A stretch of 64,000 nt of DNA from Neotamlana nanhaiensis (lineage in GTDB: Bacteria; Bacteroidota; Bacteroidia; Flavobacteriales; Flavobacteriaceae): assembly GCF_000943555.1 (NCBI RefSeq), contig NZ_JTDV01000014.1, positions 1 to 64,000 on the forward strand. The letters are read 5' to 3'. How positions within the stretch are numbered: the first letter of the stretch is position 1; each line of letters opens with the position of its first letter. The position numbers were made by a program, and so were the translations under genes. This document shows positions 25,791 through 35,576 of the stretch, in pieces. Under the pieces are notes generated by a model. It saw nothing but the letters and a program-made list of their open reading frames with translations. It did not search any database and was not told the origin of the DNA.

Positions 25791-25810
25791 CAATCAATCA
25801 ATCAATCAAT
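25791..25810. repeat. (CAAT)5 microsatellite spanning the mpl stop codon
   Basis: Five exact CAAT units. The mpl stop TGA (minus strand, 25798-25800) lies inside. Because the 4-bp unit reaches a TGA within three codons whatever the copy number, slippage would not extend the protein. Confidence 0.8.
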
Positions 25811-27153
25811 TTTGTAACTGCATCAAAGTCAAGTCCGCCATAATTACCAGAACTCATTAAAAGCAATGATTTATTATCAAAATTCTGATAGAATAAATAA
25901 TTTTTAAAATCGTCTGGATTGGTATAAATAATTAAATCGTCGCGTTTAAAAGCATCAGCAATTTGCTGTTCACTAACGGCATCAAGCTTTTTAATTTCAA
26001 CGGCATGCGGACTGTAAAACACCACAGCTACATCGGCCGTATCAAGTGCGCCTTTGTATTCTTTTAAAAACTCAGCATTTAAACTGCTATAAGTATGCAG
26101 TTCTAAGCACGCTACCAAAGTTCGGTTAGCATATTGCTCTTTTACCGCTTTTGTTGTCGCCGCAACTTTACTCGGTGAATGTGCAAAATCTTTATACGCA
26201 ACGCTCGTGCTACTTTCGGCTATTTTTTCTAAACGCTTACTCGCACCTTTAAAGGTTGCAATGGCTTCGTAAAAATCGTCTTCATCAATTCCCATGTGCT
26301 GACAAATCCATTTCGCACCCGCTAAATTATTAAGGTTGTGTTTACCAAAAACTTCAATTGGCATTGGGCCTTCAGGTGTTTCTAGTAAAGTTTCGCCATC
26401 CTCAACGGTATATTCTGGGGTTTGATAAGCTATTTTGCGTATTGGGTTTGCACTAGCTTCTACCACACGTTTTACTTCGGCATCTTCTTCGTTGTAGTTT
26501 ATACTTCCCCCTAAAACAATTGAATCGACAAATATTTTAAACTGTTCTACATAATTCTCGTAGGTTGGAAACACGTTTATATGATCCCAAGCAATACCAC
26601 TTAACAACGCAATATTAGGTTTATACAAATGAAATTTTGGTCGGCGATCTATTGGCGAACTTAAATATTCGTCGCCTTCAAGTACTATAAAATCATTTTC
26701 TTCGGTGAGTTTTACCATCACATCGAAACCTTCTAATTGCGCACCAACCATAAAATCGACGTCGCGATCGTGATAATGCATAACGTGTAAAATCATAGAA
26801 GTAATGGTGGTTTTTCCGTGACTCCCACCAATAACTACACGCGTTTTGTTTTTAGATTGCTCGTATAAAAACTCGGGGTAACTGTAAATTTTAAGTCCTA
26901 ATTTTTGTGCTTTTAGTAATTCAGGATTATCGGCTTTAGCATGCATCCCTAAAACCACGGCATCTATATTTGCTGTGATCTTTTCTGGATACCAGCCAAA
27001 CGTTTCAGGTAACAAGCCTTTAGCTTGTAAACGCGTTTTTGAAGGATCGAAAATAACATCGTCGCTACCCGTAACTTGGTAACCTTTATTGTGCAATGCA
27101 ATGGCTAAATTGTGCATAGCAGCACCACCAATGGCTATAAAATGTACATTCAT
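25798..27153 (-). CDS. mpl: UDP-N-acetylmuramate:L-alanyl-gamma-D-glutamyl-diaminopimelate ligase-like Mur ligase
   Basis: Peptidoglycan recycling: reattaches the recovered murein tripeptide to UDP-MurNAc in the cytosol. 451 residues with the three Mur-ligase domains: an N-terminal UDP-binding Rossmann-like domain (VHFIAIGGAAMHNLAIALHNKGYQVTGSDD), the ATPase domain with P-loop GGSHGKTT (about 108-115) and DFIVLEGDEYLSSP, and a C-terminal domain (LHTYSSLNAEFLKEYKGALDTADVAVVFYSP). The GAAMHNLA start and SPIDRRPKFHLYKPNIALL distinguish Mpl from MurC. A GATATTTG box lies 4 bases before the ATG. It stands alone, with TPR genes on both sides. Confidence 0.88.
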   Translation of the reverse strand: MNVHFIAIGGAAMHNLAIALHNKGYQVTGSDDVIFDPSKTRLQAKGLLPETFGWYPEKITANIDAVVLGMHAKADNPELLKAQKLGLKIYSYPEFLYEQSKNKTRVVIGGSHGKTTITSMILHVMHYHDRDVDFMVGAQLEGFDVMVKLTEENDFIVLEGDEYLSSPIDRRPKFHLYKPNIALLSGIAWDHINVFPTYENYVEQFKIFVDSIVLGGSINYNEEDAEVKRVVEASANPIRKIAYQTPEYTVEDGETLLETPEGPMPIEVFGKHNLNNLAGAKWICQHMGIDEDDFYEAIATFKGASKRLEKIAESSTSVAYKDFAHSPSKVAATTKAVKEQYANRTLVACLELHTYSSLNAEFLKEYKGALDTADVAVVFYSPHAVEIKKLDAVSEQQIADAFKRDDLIIYTNPDDFKNYLFYQNFDNKSLLLMSSGNYGGLDFDAVTKLID

Positions 27154-27157
27154 AAAG

Positions 27158-27165
27158 CAAATATC
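27158..27165 (-). promoter_or_regulatory. Candidate -7 box of mpl
   Basis: On the minus strand GATATTTG (7 of 8 to TAnnTTTG) is followed by CTTT and the mpl ATG, the same box-N4-ATG spacing seen at rlmB and gbsR. Confidence 0.35.
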
Positions 27166-27410
27166 AGTTTATAAGCTTAAATCTCAAAGTTTATACTTTT
27201 ATTTTTTAAAACCATCTGTTTTTAGAAATTTAATAAAAATTACACGTGTACAACTTGAAAACACCAAAATAATAGCACTGTCGAAAGGTCTCCAAATTCC
27301 CTTATTTAAATTGGGTTTAGACTGCACTTCTTTAGATATGTTTTTATATTTTTTTAGAAAAGAGAAAGGAAATAAATTGAATTTAAGTTAATAAAAACTT
27401 GCCATTGGGT
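27166..27410. other. Non-coding gap between mpl and the TPR gene
   Basis: AT-rich DNA without a convincing gene. A plus-strand frame here could encode up to 100 residues, but its first third lies antisense to mpl and the rest resembles no family I know. I see no RNA gene or hairpin terminator in this part. Confidence 0.4.
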
Positions 27411-27498
27411 TAGTGCGTTAGGGATTGCAGCGGTATCCTTATTTTGAAGTATGAAAAAAAAGATTTAGCGAAAAGCCCGACCTGCAAGGGAACGGCCA
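27411..27498. repeat. GC-rich dispersed intergenic repeat, copy 2
   Basis: GCGTTAGGGATTGCAGCG (27415-27432) and GCCCGACCTGCAAGGGAACG (27475-27494) match the ordered blocks of the copy at 9844-9923; the middle is diverged and AT-rich. It ends just after the stop codon of the minus-strand TPR gene. Confidence 0.55.
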
Positions 27499-27501
27499 TA
27501 T

Positions 27502-28452
27502 TTACAACTTTAAGATATTTTGTTTATGAATTTTAAAAACATCTATTTTAGGCAATTCTGCAATTGCTAATTCTATGTATTTTAAGGCTTGCTCTTTATT
27601 TTGTTTATGATAGTGAATTTGCGCCAAACGGTAATTAGCCCAGGCTTTTGGTACGCCATCTTCGGCTGAATAATTTTTAAGATAAACCTTTAAGCAATGT
27701 TCACCTTTTTGCAACGCTATGTTGTATTGAGCCGATACTTTACCTATTTGATAATGCAAGGCGTTACGCGGGTGTTTTTGGTGTGCTTTCTCAAGGTTTT
27801 TAATGGCTTTTTCTGGCTTGTTTGATTTTTCATAAAACGTGGTGAGTTTCTCAAAACAAACTAACGATCCGCCTTCTGTTATCGCTTTTTTATAAAATGT
27901 TTCGGCAAGTTCGGGTTTATCGTCGTATTCATAAACATAACCCTTTGCCAAATAACCATCAACCTTCGAAAGCGCTTCTAACTCGTTAGCATACGCCAAG
28001 GCTTTACTAGAACTTCCTCCAAAAATTGCGGGCAATTGCATGTACAATTCCACCAAAGCCCAACGCGTATTAATGTGATTTTCATCGAGTTTAGCTGCCG
28101 TTAAAAACGCTTCTTTTATATCGCCTACATAAGCTATTGCCTTAAACTTGTTTTGCAAGGCTATCATACCTAAACTGCCACCATATTTATAATGATAATT
28201 AGCATTTGTACTGTTTAATCGCACTAATTTTTCGTAAATAGTTTTGGCATTTTCCCATTGCTCTTGGTAGGCATAAGCATCACCTAAAAACTCCAAAGCC
28301 TCCTGATTTTCTCGGTCTTGTTTTAGGTGATTTTTTAAAATGATTTCCGCTTTGTTGTACTGCTTTTTATTGAAAAATGCATCAATGCTTTCTATATTTA
28401 ACTGCGAAAACATTGTTAACGGACAAAGCAATAAAAGCAGCAAATTTTTCAT
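27502..28452 (-). CDS. Exported TPR-repeat protein
   Basis: 316 residues from ATG 28452, whose N-terminus MKNLLLLLLCPLTMFSQ is a good signal peptide; a longer frame adds 12 unlikely residues. The mature part is a run of tetratricopeptide repeats (KQYNKAEIILKNHLKQDRENQEALEFLGDAYAYQEQWENAKTIYEKLVRLNSTNANYHYKYG; PEKAIKNLEKAHQKHPRNALHYQIGKVS). Probably a periplasmic scaffold; partners unknown. It is monocistronic, with a 218-bp upstream gap shared with the divergent alpha-2-macroglobulin gene. Part of that gap is AT-rich with no clear TAnnTTTG element. Confidence 0.85.
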   Translation of the reverse strand: MKNLLLLLLCPLTMFSQLNIESIDAFFNKKQYNKAEIILKNHLKQDRENQEALEFLGDAYAYQEQWENAKTIYEKLVRLNSTNANYHYKYGGSLGMIALQNKFKAIAYVGDIKEAFLTAAKLDENHINTRWALVELYMQLPAIFGGSSSKALAYANELEALSKVDGYLAKGYVYEYDDKPELAETFYKKAITEGGSLVCFEKLTTFYEKSNKPEKAIKNLEKAHQKHPRNALHYQIGKVSAQYNIALQKGEHCLKVYLKNYSAEDGVPKAWANYRLAQIHYHKQNKEQALKYIELAIAELPKIDVFKIHKQNILKL

Positions 28453-28670
28453 AAGGTTTGGGTCGAAAAACTGTAGAAATACTTTCAATATCTAAGCAAA
28501 ATACATCACTTAAGAAAGTAAATATGGTACGAAATTAACTATAATTTAAATAATTTTGAAGCTTAGTTGACTCGAAAAATCGATATATTCACTCACCCAA
28601 CGAAAGCATTTACTAATTTATGGTTTTTTGGAATGGCTTTTGATTTTAATTTTAAGACAAATTAAACCAC

Positions 28671-31600
28671 ATGAAACAGACACTTACTTTTTTAATGATT
28701 ATACTTTTTGCAAATGTTGCATCGGCGCAACATGAACATTATACCGATTTATGGGAAAAAGTTGAACAACTTGAAGCTGATGGTTTACCAAAATCGGCTT
28801 TAAAAGTAGTTGAAACTATTGCTAAAAAAGCAAAAAAAACTAGCAATACACCTCAACTCATAAAAACCATGCTTTTTAAAAGTAAGTTTGCTCTTATTTT
28901 AGAAGAAGATGCACAACTTAAAATAATTAACGACTTTAAAACTGAAATTGCTGAAAGCAAATTTCCAACAAAAAATGTATTAAAAAGTCTTCTTGCCAAT
29001 CTGTATTGGCAATACTTTAAACAAAACCGATGGAAATTTTACAACCGCACTAAAACCAGCGAAAAAGTTGATACATCCGACTTTAGAACTTGGGATTTAC
29101 AAACACTTTTTAATGAGATTCATCTTCATTATCAAAATTCATTAGCAAGCGGATTAATGCTTCAGCAGGAGAAACTAAGCGATTTTGATGCCATTTTAAA
29201 CCTTCAAAAAGATTCAAAAAAGTATCGTCCTACGCTATTCGATTTCTTAAGCCACGAAGCACTCGATTTTTACAAAACCAACGAAACACACATTACCAAA
29301 CCAGCATTTAAATTTGAAATTGATAATCCTGATTTTTTAGCAGATGCAAAAACCTTTTCTGAAATAAAAATAACTTCAAAAGATTCGACTTCGCTTCAAT
29401 TAAACGCTTTAAAAATTTATCAAGATTTAATTCAGTTTCATTTAAAAGATAATACGCCTTATGCTGTAGCAGATGTTGACATTCAACGCTTAAAATTTAT
29501 AAATCAACAGGCCACTTTCAGCAATAAAGAAACGCTTTTTTTAAACGCACTTGAAGCGGGAAAAAACCAACACAAACTCCACGAAGCTTCTGGACTATAC
29601 GCTTTTGAAATTGCTAATCTTTACTTTCAACAAAGCCAAAAATACGAAGCTAAAACCTCCGAAGATTTTAGATGGAAAGCCAAAGATGCCATTGGTATTT
29701 GCGACCAAGTTATCGCGAAATTCCCTGAAAGTCACGGTACCGAAAAATGTATTGCTTTAAAACAAACCATTGAATCGCAATCCTTAAGAATTACTTCCGA
29801 AAGTTATTTACCAATTCAAAAGCATGCTAAGATTTTAGTTGATTATAAAAATATCGATGCTTTAAATTTTAAACTTTTTAAATTAAAAAGAAAAGAACTT
29901 GAAACATTTGAAAAAACATACCGTAAAGAAGATAAACTAGATTTTATAAAAAAATTAAACGCTAATAAATCTTGGGAAAGTGTTTTAAAAAACGAAAACG
30001 ATTACCAACAACACAGTACCGAAATTTTAATACCAAAACTAGTTGGTGGCGATTATTTAATGTATGCCGAAGTAAAAAACAATCCTGAAACTTTCGCTTT
30101 TGCAACAGTGCAAATTACCAATTTGGCTGTAGTTGAAACCGAAACAAACACGCAAAAAATATTTCAAATTATTAATAGAAATAACGGCGCTCCTATAAAA
30201 AATACGAGTGTTGCTTTGCGTTATACAGAAAGAAATTCGCAAGCCATTAATACCGATAATTATACAACCAACGCTAACGGCGAAATACGCATTGAAAAAA
30301 CTAACGACTGGTATCAAAATGTTGCTTTAAAAATAACCAATAGTAACGAAACCGCTTATTTTGGTAAATACTATATAAACTCCAGCTACCAAGAACCTCG
30401 CGAAAAAACGCAACACAAAGCTTTTGTTTTTACTGATAGAAGCATTTACCGCCCAGGACAAACCGTATTTTTTAAGGCCATTGCTTTAAAATCTAAAAAC
30501 AATAAATCTGAAGTAGTTAACAACGAACCCGTTTACGCCGAACTTTATAATGTAAATGATGAAAAAATTGCAGAGTTAGAATTTAGGACTAATGATTTTG
30601 GTTCTGTTTCAGGTGAATTTATATTACCTAACACTGGCTTAAACGGAGAATATCACATTAAGTTTAATGGCAAAAACAAAAACCTTTTCACCAATCAGTA
30701 TTTTTCTGTTGAAGAATACAAACGTCCTAAGTTTAAAACCGAATTTAAACCTGTTACGGACACTTATAAAATTAACGATTCGGTAACTGTAATAGGTAAC
30801 GCACTTGCCTATGCTGGTAGCAATATTACCAATGCAAAAGTGGTTTATCGCGTACACCGAAAGGTACAATATCCGCGTTGGTTTTTTTGGCACAGACCTT
30901 ATTATAACAGTGAACCTCAAGAAATTACGCATGGTGAAACAATTACAAACGAAAAAGGAGAATTTGAGATTACCTTTAAAGCGCTTCCTGACCAAAGTGT
31001 AGATAAAAACAATTTACCCATTTTTAATTACGAAATCACTGCCGATGTTACCGATTTAAATGGTGAAACACGCAGTGCAACCACCATTGTAAATGTAGGT
31101 TATCATGCGCTAACCGCAAATATAACTATTGATGCTTTACTTGATAAAAGCAAAAAAAATCATCGCATTTCAATTGAAACCAAAAACCTAAACGGCGAGT
31201 TTGTTCCCGCTAATGGCATTATAAAAATTCACAAATTAACGGCTCCTAAAACGGTCTTGAGGCAACGTCCTTGGAAAGCTCCCGATTATCAAGAATTCTC
31301 GAAAGAAGCTTATAAAAACCTGTTTCCGCATGAGGCTTATAACAACGAACAAAATCCAGATGCTTGGGAAAAAGGTGATTTAGTTTTTAGTAAAAATTTC
31401 GATACCGATAAATCTAAAAATATCGCTTTAGGCAAATTAAAAAAATGGAAATCGGGCTTATATATCGTTACTTTAGAAACAAAAGATAAATTCGGACAAC
31501 ACGTTAAAGATGAAGTAAGAACTACCTTGTACAGCGAAAATGATGCTTCGCTTGCCGATAATCAATTATTCAGTATAACTTCAAATAAACCAAATTACAA

Positions 31601-34600
31601 AGTTGGCGAAACCGCTGTGATTACTTTGGCTACAGCTGCCGAAAATCTTTCGGTTACTGTTCGTATTGAAAAAGATAAAAAGATTGTAAAAACGGAAATC
31701 ATTCAGCTTAATAACAACAAAAAACGCATTTCAATTCCAGTTGAAAGCAACGATGTTGGTGGTTTTGTGGTGCACTACAGTTTTGCAGCTTTCAACAGTT
31801 ATAAATCTGGTTCAACAACTATTTCGGTACCATATCCTAAAACCGATTTAAACATTGAAACCACAACCTTTCGCGATAAATTACAACCTGGAACCAACGA
31901 AACTTGGAGCTTCAAAATAAAAGGACTACAAGGCGAAAAAGTAAGCGCTGAAATATTAGCTAGCATGTACGATGCGTCGCTAGATCAATTTCAGCCGCAC
32001 GATTGGTACTTTAACCCTAACTATTCTCCTACTTATTATTCGAGATGTAACACAAGAGCTTATAACAGTTTTAATAACACTAATTTTCAAGTGTATCATT
32101 TCAATCCCCAAAAAAGCTATCCGCAACAATATTATGATAAATTGAATTGGTTTGGGTTTAGACTAAACTTTAACAAATGGCGCTATGATAATTATGTTAA
32201 AAACTTAAGACTGAAATTGGAGACTTCTTACGATTCTAAATTAAAAGATGGATTTATTTCAGGAACTGTTCAAGACGAAAATGGATCCCCTATCCCAGGT
32301 GTTAATGTTATTATAAAAGGCACTAGTAATGGTGTGTCAACAGATTTTGATGGAAACTATAGTATTGAAGCATCAAAAAAACAAACATTAATTTTTAGTT
32401 TTTTAGGGTATAACACCAGAGAAATTAACGTAAAAAATTATAATAAAATTAATGTTACTTTATCAGAAGATAGTGCTAGCCTAGACGAAGTTGTAGTTGT
32501 TGGTTATGGCTTACAAAAAAGGGAATCTATCACTGGAGCGGCAGTGGCGATGGCTCCAGCTGAAGCCGAAGCGGATAACTTTAAATCTAACGAAACAGTT
32601 ATTGAAGAAACTCAAAAAAAACCAAACAAAGAAAAACCAGAAACCTTCGACAACATTCAAATTCGTAAAAACCTGCAAGAAACGGCATTTTTCTTTCCGC
32701 AGTTACAAACCGATGAAGCTGGTAATATTAGCTTTAGTTTTACTACACCAGAAGCGTTAACGCAATGGAAATTGCAACTATTAGCGCACACCAAAACCTT
32801 AGAAAGTGCCACAAAAACATTAACCGCTGTTACCCAAAAAGAATTGATGGTGATACCAAACACGCCTCGTTTTTTAAGACATGGCGACAGCATTACCATT
32901 AGCACCAAAATCGCAAACCTAACCGACAAACAATTATCTGGAAAGGCGCATTTAGTGCTCACCGACGCTATTACAGGCGAAGACATTACTAAAGACCTTA
33001 TCAGGTTGAGTGATGAGAAAACCTTTTCAGTTAACCCTAAAGCAAACACCCAAGTATCGTGGAATTTAACCATTCCTGACGATGTTGATGCCGTACAATA
33101 TAAAATAATTGCAAAATCCGAAACGTTTAGTGATGGCGAGCAAAATGCATTGCCTGTGTTGAGCAACCGCATGTTAATTACCGAAACGCTTCCTATGTGG
33201 ATTAAAAGCAACGAAACCAGAACCTTTACTTTAGATAAGTTAAAAACCAATACATCAGCAACACTAAAGCATCACAAATTAACTTTAGAAATCACCTCAA
33301 ATCCTGCATGGTATGCAGTACAAGCACTGCCTTACCTTATGGAATATCCTTATGAGTGTAACGAACAAACCTTTAGTCGTTATTATGCCAATGCTTTGGC
33401 TAGTCATATAGCAAATTCAAACCCGCGCATTCAAGACGTGTTTAACCAATGGGCTAATGCCAATGCACTCATCAGTAATCTTGAAAAAAATGAAGAACTA
33501 AAATCTATTTTAATTCAAGAAACACCTTGGCTTCGCGATGCGCAAAACGAAACCGAGCAGAAAAAACGAATTGCCTTGCTATTCGACATGAATAAAATGA
33601 CCAACGAATTGAAATCGGCAATAAATAAATTAAAATCCAACCAGTTGAATTCTGGAGCTTGGGCTTGGTTTAAAGGTGGTCGAGAAAATCGTTATATCAC
33701 CCAACACATTATTTCTGGGTTTGGGCATCTTAAAAAACTTAATGTCAGTGGAATCGAAGCGTCGCAAATGATTGAAAATGCCATTAAATACCTCGATTCA
33801 GAATTCGTACAGGAATACAAAGACATCAGAAAATACAATTCTAAAGTAGATTTAAGTAAAGATCATTTAAGCTATACGCAACTTCAATATTTGTACATGA
33901 GAAGCTTCTTTCCTGAGATTGAAACATCAAAAGAGGTTGAAAAAATCATGGCATATTACCAAACGCAAATTCAAAAGTATTGGTTAAACCGAAGTTTATA
34001 TGCTAAAGGCTTAATGACCTTAATTTCATTCAGAAATGGTGACAAAAACACCGCTTCAAAAATTTTAAAATCTTTAAAAGAAACGAGCATTTCCAATGAC
34101 GAATTAGGCATGTACTGGAAATCAAACACCAACTCTTGGTTTTGGTATCAAGCGCCAATTGAAACACAAGCTCTTATGATTGAAGCTTTTTCTGAAGCAG
34201 GCGAGTCACTTTATGTCAAGCTGAGCACAGTCGAAGCTGAAAAGAAGCATCTCGAAACCATCGACAACCTAAAAATCTGGCTGCTTAAAAACAAACAAAC
34301 TAATCGTTGGAAAACCACAAAAGCAACTACCGAAGCCGTTTATGCATTGCTACTTCAAGGCAGTGATTGGTTGAGTGTAAACGATGCCGTTGATGTTCTG
34401 GTTGGTAATAAAAAAATAGAAGCTAAAAAGCTAGAAAATGTAAAAGTTGAAGCTGGAACTGGTTATTTTAAAACCGCTTGGAATCCTTCGGAAATCACAC
34501 CTGAAATGGCTAACGTTACATTGACCAAAAAAGGAAATGGTATTGCTTGGGGCGGATTATATTGGCAATATTTTGAAGATTTAGACAAAGTAACATCGGC

Positions 34601-35027
34601 AGAAACACCGTTAAGTCTTAAAAAGAAACTTTTCAAGAAAACAAATACGAGTTATGGCGAAGAAATCACCGAAATAACACCAAATACAACGTTAGAAGTA
34701 GGCGACTTGGTTCGTATTCGCATTGAGTTACGCAGCGATCGTGCTATGGAATTTATTCATATGAAAGACATGCGCGCTTCTGGTTTAGAACCTATAAATG
34801 TAATTTCGCAATATAAATGGCAAGATGGTTTAGGCTATTACGAAAGCACGAAAGATGCAAGCACCAATTTCTTTTTCGATTATTTACCAAAAGGCGTTTA
34901 TGTTTTCGAGTACGATTTACGCGTAAATAACGCCGGTAATATGAGCAACGGCATCACCACGATACAAAGTATGTACGCACCAGAATTTAGTAGCCATAGT
35001 GAAGGTGTTAGAATAAATGTTAACTAA
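28671..35027 (+). CDS. Giant alpha-2-macroglobulin family protein with inserted SusC-type N-terminal module
   Basis: 2118 residues with a type I signal peptide (FANVASAQ). The family acts as a periplasmic or surface protease trap. A helical TPR-like N-terminal part spans about 25-330; macroglobulin MG domains include the MG2 signature FTDRSIYRPGQTVFFKAIAL. The bait/thioester region has YPYECNEQTFSRYY: Cys1563 and the Gln of CNEQ keep the thioester pair of CGEQ. Residues about 1194-1300 are an insertion: a carboxypeptidase-regulatory-like domain (GFISGTVQDENGSPIPGV, DFDGNYSI) followed by DEVVVVGYGLQKRESITGAA, the motif that normally starts a SusC plug. No lipobox is present, unlike E. coli YfhM. 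The next two genes encode a lipoprotein and an M64 peptidase. Confidence 0.92.
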   Translation: MKQTLTFLMIILFANVASAQHEHYTDLWEKVEQLEADGLPKSALKVVETIAKKAKKTSNTPQLIKTMLFKSKFALILEEDAQLKIINDFKTEIAESKFPTKNVLKSLLANLYWQYFKQNRWKFYNRTKTSEKVDTSDFRTWDLQTLFNEIHLHYQNSLASGLMLQQEKLSDFDAILNLQKDSKKYRPTLFDFLSHEALDFYKTNETHITKPAFKFEIDNPDFLADAKTFSEIKITSKDSTSLQLNALKIYQDLIQFHLKDNTPYAVADVDIQRLKFINQQATFSNKETLFLNALEAGKNQHKLHEASGLYAFEIANLYFQQSQKYEAKTSEDFRWKAKDAIGICDQVIAKFPESHGTEKCIALKQTIESQSLRITSESYLPIQKHAKILVDYKNIDALNFKLFKLKRKELETFEKTYRKEDKLDFIKKLNANKSWESVLKNENDYQQHSTEILIPKLVGGDYLMYAEVKNNPETFAFATVQITNLAVVETETNTQKIFQIINRNNGAPIKNTSVALRYTERNSQAINTDNYTTNANGEIRIEKTNDWYQNVALKITNSNETAYFGKYYINSSYQEPREKTQHKAFVFTDRSIYRPGQTVFFKAIALKSKNNKSEVVNNEPVYAELYNVNDEKIAELEFRTNDFGSVSGEFILPNTGLNGEYHIKFNGKNKNLFTNQYFSVEEYKRPKFKTEFKPVTDTYKINDSVTVIGNALAYAGSNITNAKVVYRVHRKVQYPRWFFWHRPYYNSEPQEITHGETITNEKGEFEITFKALPDQSVDKNNLPIFNYEITADVTDLNGETRSATTIVNVGYHALTANITIDALLDKSKKNHRISIETKNLNGEFVPANGIIKIHKLTAPKTVLRQRPWKAPDYQEFSKEAYKNLFPHEAYNNEQNPDAWEKGDLVFSKNFDTDKSKNIALGKLKKWKSGLYIVTLETKDKFGQHVKDEVRTTLYSENDASLADNQLFSITSNKPNYKVGETAVITLATAAENLSVTVRIEKDKKIVKTEIIQLNNNKKRISIPVESNDVGGFVVHYSFAAFNSYKSGSTTISVPYPKTDLNIETTTFRDKLQPGTNETWSFKIKGLQGEKVSAEILASMYDASLDQFQPHDWYFNPNYSPTYYSRCNTRAYNSFNNTNFQVYHFNPQKSYPQQYYDKLNWFGFRLNFNKWRYDNYVKNLRLKLETSYDSKLKDGFISGTVQDENGSPIPGVNVIIKGTSNGVSTDFDGNYSIEASKKQTLIFSFLGYNTREINVKNYNKINVTLSEDSASLDEVVVVGYGLQKRESITGAAVAMAPAEAEADNFKSNETVIEETQKKPNKEKPETFDNIQIRKNLQETAFFFPQLQTDEAGNISFSFTTPEALTQWKLQLLAHTKTLESATKTLTAVTQKELMVIPNTPRFLRHGDSITISTKIANLTDKQLSGKAHLVLTDAITGEDITKDLIRLSDEKTFSVNPKANTQVSWNLTIPDDVDAVQYKIIAKSETFSDGEQNALPVLSNRMLITETLPMWIKSNETRTFTLDKLKTNTSATLKHHKLTLEITSNPAWYAVQALPYLMEYPYECNEQTFSRYYANALASHIANSNPRIQDVFNQWANANALISNLEKNEELKSILIQETPWLRDAQNETEQKKRIALLFDMNKMTNELKSAINKLKSNQLNSGAWAWFKGGRENRYITQHIISGFGHLKKLNVSGIEASQMIENAIKYLDSEFVQEYKDIRKYNSKVDLSKDHLSYTQLQYLYMRSFFPEIETSKEVEKIMAYYQTQIQKYWLNRSLYAKGLMTLISFRNGDKNTASKILKSLKETSISNDELGMYWKSNTNSWFWYQAPIETQALMIEAFSEAGESLYVKLSTVEAEKKHLETIDNLKIWLLKNKQTNRWKTTKATTEAVYALLLQGSDWLSVNDAVDVLVGNKKIEAKKLENVKVEAGTGYFKTAWNPSEITPEMANVTLTKKGNGIAWGGLYWQYFEDLDKVTSAETPLSLKKKLFKKTNTSYGEEITEITPNTTLEVGDLVRIRIELRSDRAMEFIHMKDMRASGLEPINVISQYKWQDGLGYYESTKDASTNFFFDYLPKGVYVFEYDLRVNNAGNMSNGITTIQSMYAPEFSSHSEGVRINVN

Positions 35028-35063
35028 ATTGATTAAATTTGCAGTGTATTCCGCCTTAAATCA

Positions 35064-35576
35064 TTGATTTTGAATTGTTTTTTAAAACCAACCAGTTTCG
35101 CTATAAGTTCATATTTTATCGCATTAATTGTTGTGTCTTGTGGTGTAAAAAAGCAAAGCATTAAACCCAAAACCGAAACGGTTAGCGCACCTGCTAAATT
35201 GGTGTTTTTAAATTATTCCGTAAAAAAAACCGATGACATTTCTAAAAAAATACGATTCATTAATACAATCGTTACTAATGGTTCTGTAAAGAAAAAGTCT
35301 GAACAAGATTTAAGTGAAGGAAAATCTGGCGATTTAATTTGTAGTCAACTTGATAAACATTCAAATATTTTGCATCGTATTTTAGTAAAAAACCCGTTAA
35401 GCAAACTTATTGAATATGCAGATGAAGACAGAAAGCTTCAACTAAAAAAAGTTGACTTAGACAGTGCTCAATTGTCATTACGCCTTCAATTAAAACCTGA
35501 AACAAAATACATTTCTATTAGCGATTTCAAAACTAAAAAAACACTATTAGTTACTAATTTAAACCAACAACTATGA
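35064..35576 (+). CDS. Small predicted lipoprotein upstream of the M64 peptidase
   Basis: Not recognised. 170 residues read from a TTG at 35064 (no ATG available; the start is therefore uncertain). A hydrophobic stretch FIALIVVSCG provides a lipobox with Cys about residue 26. The mature part has two predicted beta-rich segments (AKLVFLNYSVKKTDD; AQLSLRLQLKPETKYISISDF). Its stop codon overlaps the M64 start (ATGA at 35573-35576), so the two are translationally coupled and probably work together, for example as a membrane anchor or chaperone for the peptidase (inference). Confidence 0.7.
   Translation: MILNCFLKPTSFAISSYFIALIVVSCGVKKQSIKPKTETVSAPAKLVFLNYSVKKTDDISKKIRFINTIVTNGSVKKKSEQDLSEGKSGDLICSQLDKHSNILHRILVKNPLSKLIEYADEDRKLQLKKVDLDSAQLSLRLQLKPETKYISISDFKTKKTLLVTNLNQQL

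Noticed and set aside
27089-27391. Possible 100-residue plus-strand gene
   Set aside because: Its first third is antisense to the mpl coding region, it shows no family pattern, and it has no promoter element.
32240-32580. SusC-like segment as an assembly chimera or separate receptor gene
   Set aside because: The reading frame is unbroken on both sides and no barrel follows, so it is treated as an inserted domain.
32657-33250. Long minus-strand frame inside the alpha-2-macroglobulin gene
   Set aside because: The plus-strand frame is continuous and motif-rich; the antisense frame follows from its codon use.
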